64,000 nt of DNA from Bradyrhizobium ivorense. Its GTDB lineage: Bacteria; Pseudomonadota; Alphaproteobacteria; Rhizobiales; Xanthobacteraceae. A program made the translations under genes and the position numbers. Shown here in pieces: positions 62,087 through 64,000 of the stretch. Position 1 is the stretch's first letter; each line of letters opens with the position of its first letter. Location: contig NZ_CAADFC020000021.1 of the NCBI RefSeq assembly GCF_900696085.1, positions 106,690 through 170,689 of the forward strand, in the 5' to 3' direction. The notes below the pieces were generated by a model. That model saw only the letters and a program-made list of their open reading frames with translations. It searched no databases and was not told the origin of the DNA.

Positions 62087-62257
62087 TCAATGCGCCACGT
62101 GGCCCTCCTCGCGGCGTTTTCGCGGCCAGTCCTGCGTCGGCACAATTTCGGAATATTGGAAGAATACCGGTGACTTGCCCGACGTGTCAAGGGGCCGTAT
62201 CGGCTGCCGGCAGCCGCCGGCTACTTTGCATGGGGTTGTTTTCTCGGGTTTGACCAT
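62087..62257 (-). CDS. Possible small Cys-containing protein
   Basis: 56 residues starting MVKPEKTTPCKVAGGCRQPI and ending FQYSEIVPTQDWPRKRREEG followed by HVAH. Two Cys six residues apart and a mixed composition make it look more protein-like than the surrounding frames. No clear ribosome site precedes the ATG. It may be spurious. Confidence 0.3.
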   Translation of the reverse strand: MVKPEKTTPCKVAGGCRQPIRPLDTSGKSPVFFQYSEIVPTQDWPRKRREEGHVAH

Positions 62258-62312
62258 GGCAGGGCGCCGGCCGCCGCAATGCGCGCAGGCCTGCGCCCCG
62301 GGATGGCAACGG

Positions 62313-62423
62313 CTACCACGGATCGATCCACACGCCGAACGCAATGATTGCGAGAGCGACCGCAATGACGATCAGATCCGTCGTCAGCCAGTCAGGGATT
62401 CCACTCGATGGCTTTGCGCTCAT
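62313..62423 (-). CDS. Tiny single-span membrane protein, 36 residues
   Basis: Reads MSAKPSSGIPDWLTTDLIV, then IAVALAIIAFGVWIDPW and stop. One membrane helix occupies about residues 17-31. ATG at 62423 has an excellent AAGGAG eight bases upstream, which is the main reason to accept it. No family is recognised. Similar in layout to the small membrane protein at 61876-62022. Confidence 0.6.
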   Translation of the reverse strand: MSAKPSSGIPDWLTTDLIVIAVALAIIAFGVWIDPW

Positions 62424-62757
62424 GTCCGCGACTCCTTCTGTTCGCGTCCAAGCTCAAATCTGCAGCGGATCGGCCGCCGATGCGCGTGAAGCAGCTCACA
62501 TCGGTCCGGAAAAAGTGACGGATGCAAAATTCCCCGCGCGCCACGCGCCCGCGTTGCGGCGCTCCGTCGCCGCATCCTGCAAGATAGGCCTCGACATCAC
62601 GACCACGGCGGCGCGCGCGAATGGCCGCCCGTGACGGGTGCAGCATCGTTTCACGATTTGTGAAGATTGATCGACAATGGTTTTCCCCTCGTTGTTTTTC
62701 TTTTCTCCACGGCGAGCGACGCCGACCGCCGCCGCGACCGGGCATTTCGGGACCGTC
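62424..62757. other. 334-bp divergent spacer
   Basis: It separates the 36-residue membrane protein (minus) from the zinc-ribbon protein (plus). Frames across it are Arg/Ala-rich shadows with no good start. No repeat or strong hairpin seen. An in-frame ATG at 62677 would extend the zinc-ribbon protein by 27 residues that do not resemble its fold. Confidence 0.45.
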
Positions 62758-63054
62758 ATGGAAGATTCCGTCCAGATCCGCTGCACCCGCTGCAAGAACG
62801 TGTTTCGCGATCGCGCCAAGCGCCTGCAGAACGGTTATTCGCGCCAGTGCCCGAGCTGCGAGGTGGTGCTGTTTTTCGACGAGGACTCGCCCAATCCGCA
62901 CATCAAGAAGGCGATGCGCGCGGCGCGGCGGCTGCGCAAGGAGATGCGCGAGATGGAGAGCATGCAGTCGGGCCGGGCCACCGCGGTGTCGCGCCGGTTC
63001 AGCGGCCGCTCGGCCTCCAGCGCCCAGGACGAGGGGGCGGACGACGAGGGTTGA
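62758..63054 (+). CDS. Small zinc-ribbon protein
   Basis: 98 residues. MEDSVQIRCTRCKNVFRDRA and RQCPSCEVVLFF give two CxxC knuckles (C9, C12 and C31, C34) of a zinc ribbon similar to MJ0042-type fingers. A highly charged helix (KKAMRAARRLRKEMREMESM) and a Ser/Arg/Asp-rich tail follow. ATG at 62758. It is likely a nucleic-acid- or protein-binding adaptor; the role is unknown. Confidence 0.75.
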   Translation: MEDSVQIRCTRCKNVFRDRAKRLQNGYSRQCPSCEVVLFFDEDSPNPHIKKAMRAARRLRKEMREMESMQSGRATAVSRRFSGRSASSAQDEGADDEG

Positions 63055-63079
63055 GCTGGTGGCGCGCGGCCGCGCCCGA

Positions 63080-63298
63080 CTACCCGCCGCCGAGACCCTC
63101 CGTGGCCTTGTCGAGCCATCGTTGCGTCGACTCGTCGCTCCAGCCCGGCACCGCGAAGCGGGCGCCCGGCCGGGGCTGGGGCGCCTCCGCGGGTGGACGG
63201 GTCGCCACGGGCTCGCGCGCGCGGGGGTGGCGGCGCGGCGCCGCATCCGCGGGCACGCACAGCATGACCAGCAGACCAAGAGCCAGAACCGAGCGCAT
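63080..63298 (-). CDS. Small secreted Pro/Arg-rich protein
   Basis: 72 residues. Signal peptide MRSVLALGLLVMLCVPADA, then a Pro/Arg-rich linker (PRRHPRAREPVATRPPAEAP) and a short end GWSDESTQRWLDKATEGLGG. ATG at 63298 is chosen because the signal peptide starts there. It is convergent with the zinc-ribbon gene (25 bp between stops). No family recognised. Confidence 0.6.
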   Translation of the reverse strand: MRSVLALGLLVMLCVPADAAPRRHPRAREPVATRPPAEAPQPRPGARFAVPGWSDESTQRWLDKATEGLGGG

Positions 63299-63417
63299 CG
63301 CAGGTGCTCCCAACGATCGATATTGCCGGCTGCATTCCATCACGGTGGATGTTGACGCCAATTTTGCCGCTGGTCCATGCTGATCCCGCCCTCTTCACCC
63401 GCCGGTGAGCCCGTCCG

Positions 63418-63795
63418 ATGCCGACATTGCGTGATCTGGTGGTTTGCACCGCGCTGCTGCTCGCGAGCCCGCAGGCGGCGCTGGCGCAGGCCGGCAGTAG
63501 CGGCGGCAGCGTCGGCAATGACGAGAAATCGCTGTCAGGGACGCGCGAGACGCCCGATCGGGGCCGCGGCGAGAGCATGGCCGGCACCAATTGCGTCATC
63601 GCCGATCCGACATCGACGCCGTTGAACGTGCGCACGTCCCCTAACGGCACCATCGTCGGCACCGTCGCGAACGGGACCCGTGCGCGGATCCTCGATCAGG
63701 CAAGGGACCGCGGCGGCGAGCCGTGGGTCTATATCGCCGACGCCACCGCCCGCCCGCTGGGCTGGGTGATCCGGAAATTCATCGTCTGTCGATGA
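63418..63795 (+). CDS. Secreted SH3b domain protein
   Basis: 125 residues. The signal peptide spans about residues 1-23 (LVVCTALLLASPQAALAQ). A Gly/Ser-rich linker leads to a bacterial SH3 domain: PLNVRTSPNGTIVGTVANG, ARILDQARDRGGEPWVYIAD and GWVIRKFIVCR. NVRxxPxG is the SH3b hallmark. Such domains bind peptidoglycan or proteins in the periplasm. One Cys at about residue 60 and one near the C-terminus could form a disulfide. Confidence 0.85.
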   Translation: MPTLRDLVVCTALLLASPQAALAQAGSSGGSVGNDEKSLSGTRETPDRGRGESMAGTNCVIADPTSTPLNVRTSPNGTIVGTVANGTRARILDQARDRGGEPWVYIADATARPLGWVIRKFIVCR

Positions 63796-63900
63796 CGCCG
63801 CGCGGCTGCACGCCCCACGAAACCATTTTCCCGGCGGCGCGAAGCCGGCCCGAAACAATCCGGGTCTAGGCTGTCACCATTGAACCAAAGGGGATTGGTC

Positions 63901-63984
63901 ATGTGGGACCTCATCAACGCATTGTACCGAGATTATTGCCTGGCGCGCCTGCAGGAGATGCGCAAGCTCGAACTCACGATGTGA
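63901..63984 (+). CDS. Tiny ORF, 27 residues
   Basis: MWDLINALYRDYCLARLQEM followed by RKLELTM and TGA. The ATG has AAGGGG seven bases upstream. The peptide is an amphipathic helix with alternating aromatic/Leu and Arg/Glu positions. It resembles short RLxEMRK-type peptides seen in Bradyrhizobium (recollection). The gene ends 16 bases before the window edge. Confidence 0.5.
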   Translation: MWDLINALYRDYCLARLQEMRKLELTM

Positions 63985-64000
63985 TCCGGCGCAAGACCGA

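Overview
The window is chromosomal DNA of a high-GC alphaproteobacterium, most likely Bradyrhizobium or a close relative such as Rhodopseudomonas (Nitrobacteraceae). Supporting signs are a BA14K-type small secreted protein, the gene series PCMT / tolC / popZ-like / valS, a general L-amino-acid (aap) transporter, a cpa pilus cluster, and interspersed palindromic repeats of the kind common in these genomes. Genus is an inference from gene content; no marker gene was compared.

0-16 kb: mostly housekeeping. The 3' end of ispDF is followed at once by pncC (CinA C-terminal type), then a BA14K protein, a COQ10-like protein, lipA, a DNA-3-methyladenine glycosylase, valS, a PopZ-like protein, TolC, a PCMT-family methyltransferase, tRNA-Asn, a divergent DUF1772/TetR pair, tRNA-Cys, a membrane-anchored protein made of three tandem ~100-residue repeats, a DTW-domain protein and an SNase-like protein. 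A frameshifted LanC-like cyclase remnant lies between the glycosylase and valS.

16-33 kb: a complete four-gene tripartite RND efflux operon (outer membrane factor, adaptor, two MdtB/MdtC-like pumps), cysK, the aapJQMP amino-acid ABC transporter, and metC divergent from aapJ.

33-42 kb: cpaBCDE of a Tad/Flp pilus system, ending without cpaF or tadB/C, facing a TadD-like TPR lipoprotein. Then a PilZ protein, a Na/Pi cotransporter with a PhoU-like tail, and a FucU/RbsD-type mutarotase.

42-45 kb: a small accessory patch. It has an AT-richer Mrr-type nuclease with an EVE/PUA-like N-terminus, a degraded 3' copy of the neighbouring LABN gene, and a dihaem cytochrome c.

45-56 kb: an envelope block on the minus strand. 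Alpha-2-macroglobulin and penicillin-binding protein 1C overlap by 4 bp; downstream come an ArnT-like GT39, a PAP2 phosphatase, a polyprenyl-phosphate GT2 and a LABN protein. The last four plausibly remove lipid A phosphate and replace it with sugar.

56-64 kb: an accessory region beginning right after tRNA-Arg(TCT). It has a putative papain-fold toxin-like protein bracketed by two near-identical ~77-bp palindromic repeats, an acyltransferase-3, an SGNH hydrolase and an FkbM methyltransferase. A string of tiny genes follows, several too short for routine gene calling, with a zinc-ribbon protein and an SH3b protein. No CRISPR array, rRNA, complete insertion sequence or prophage is visible.
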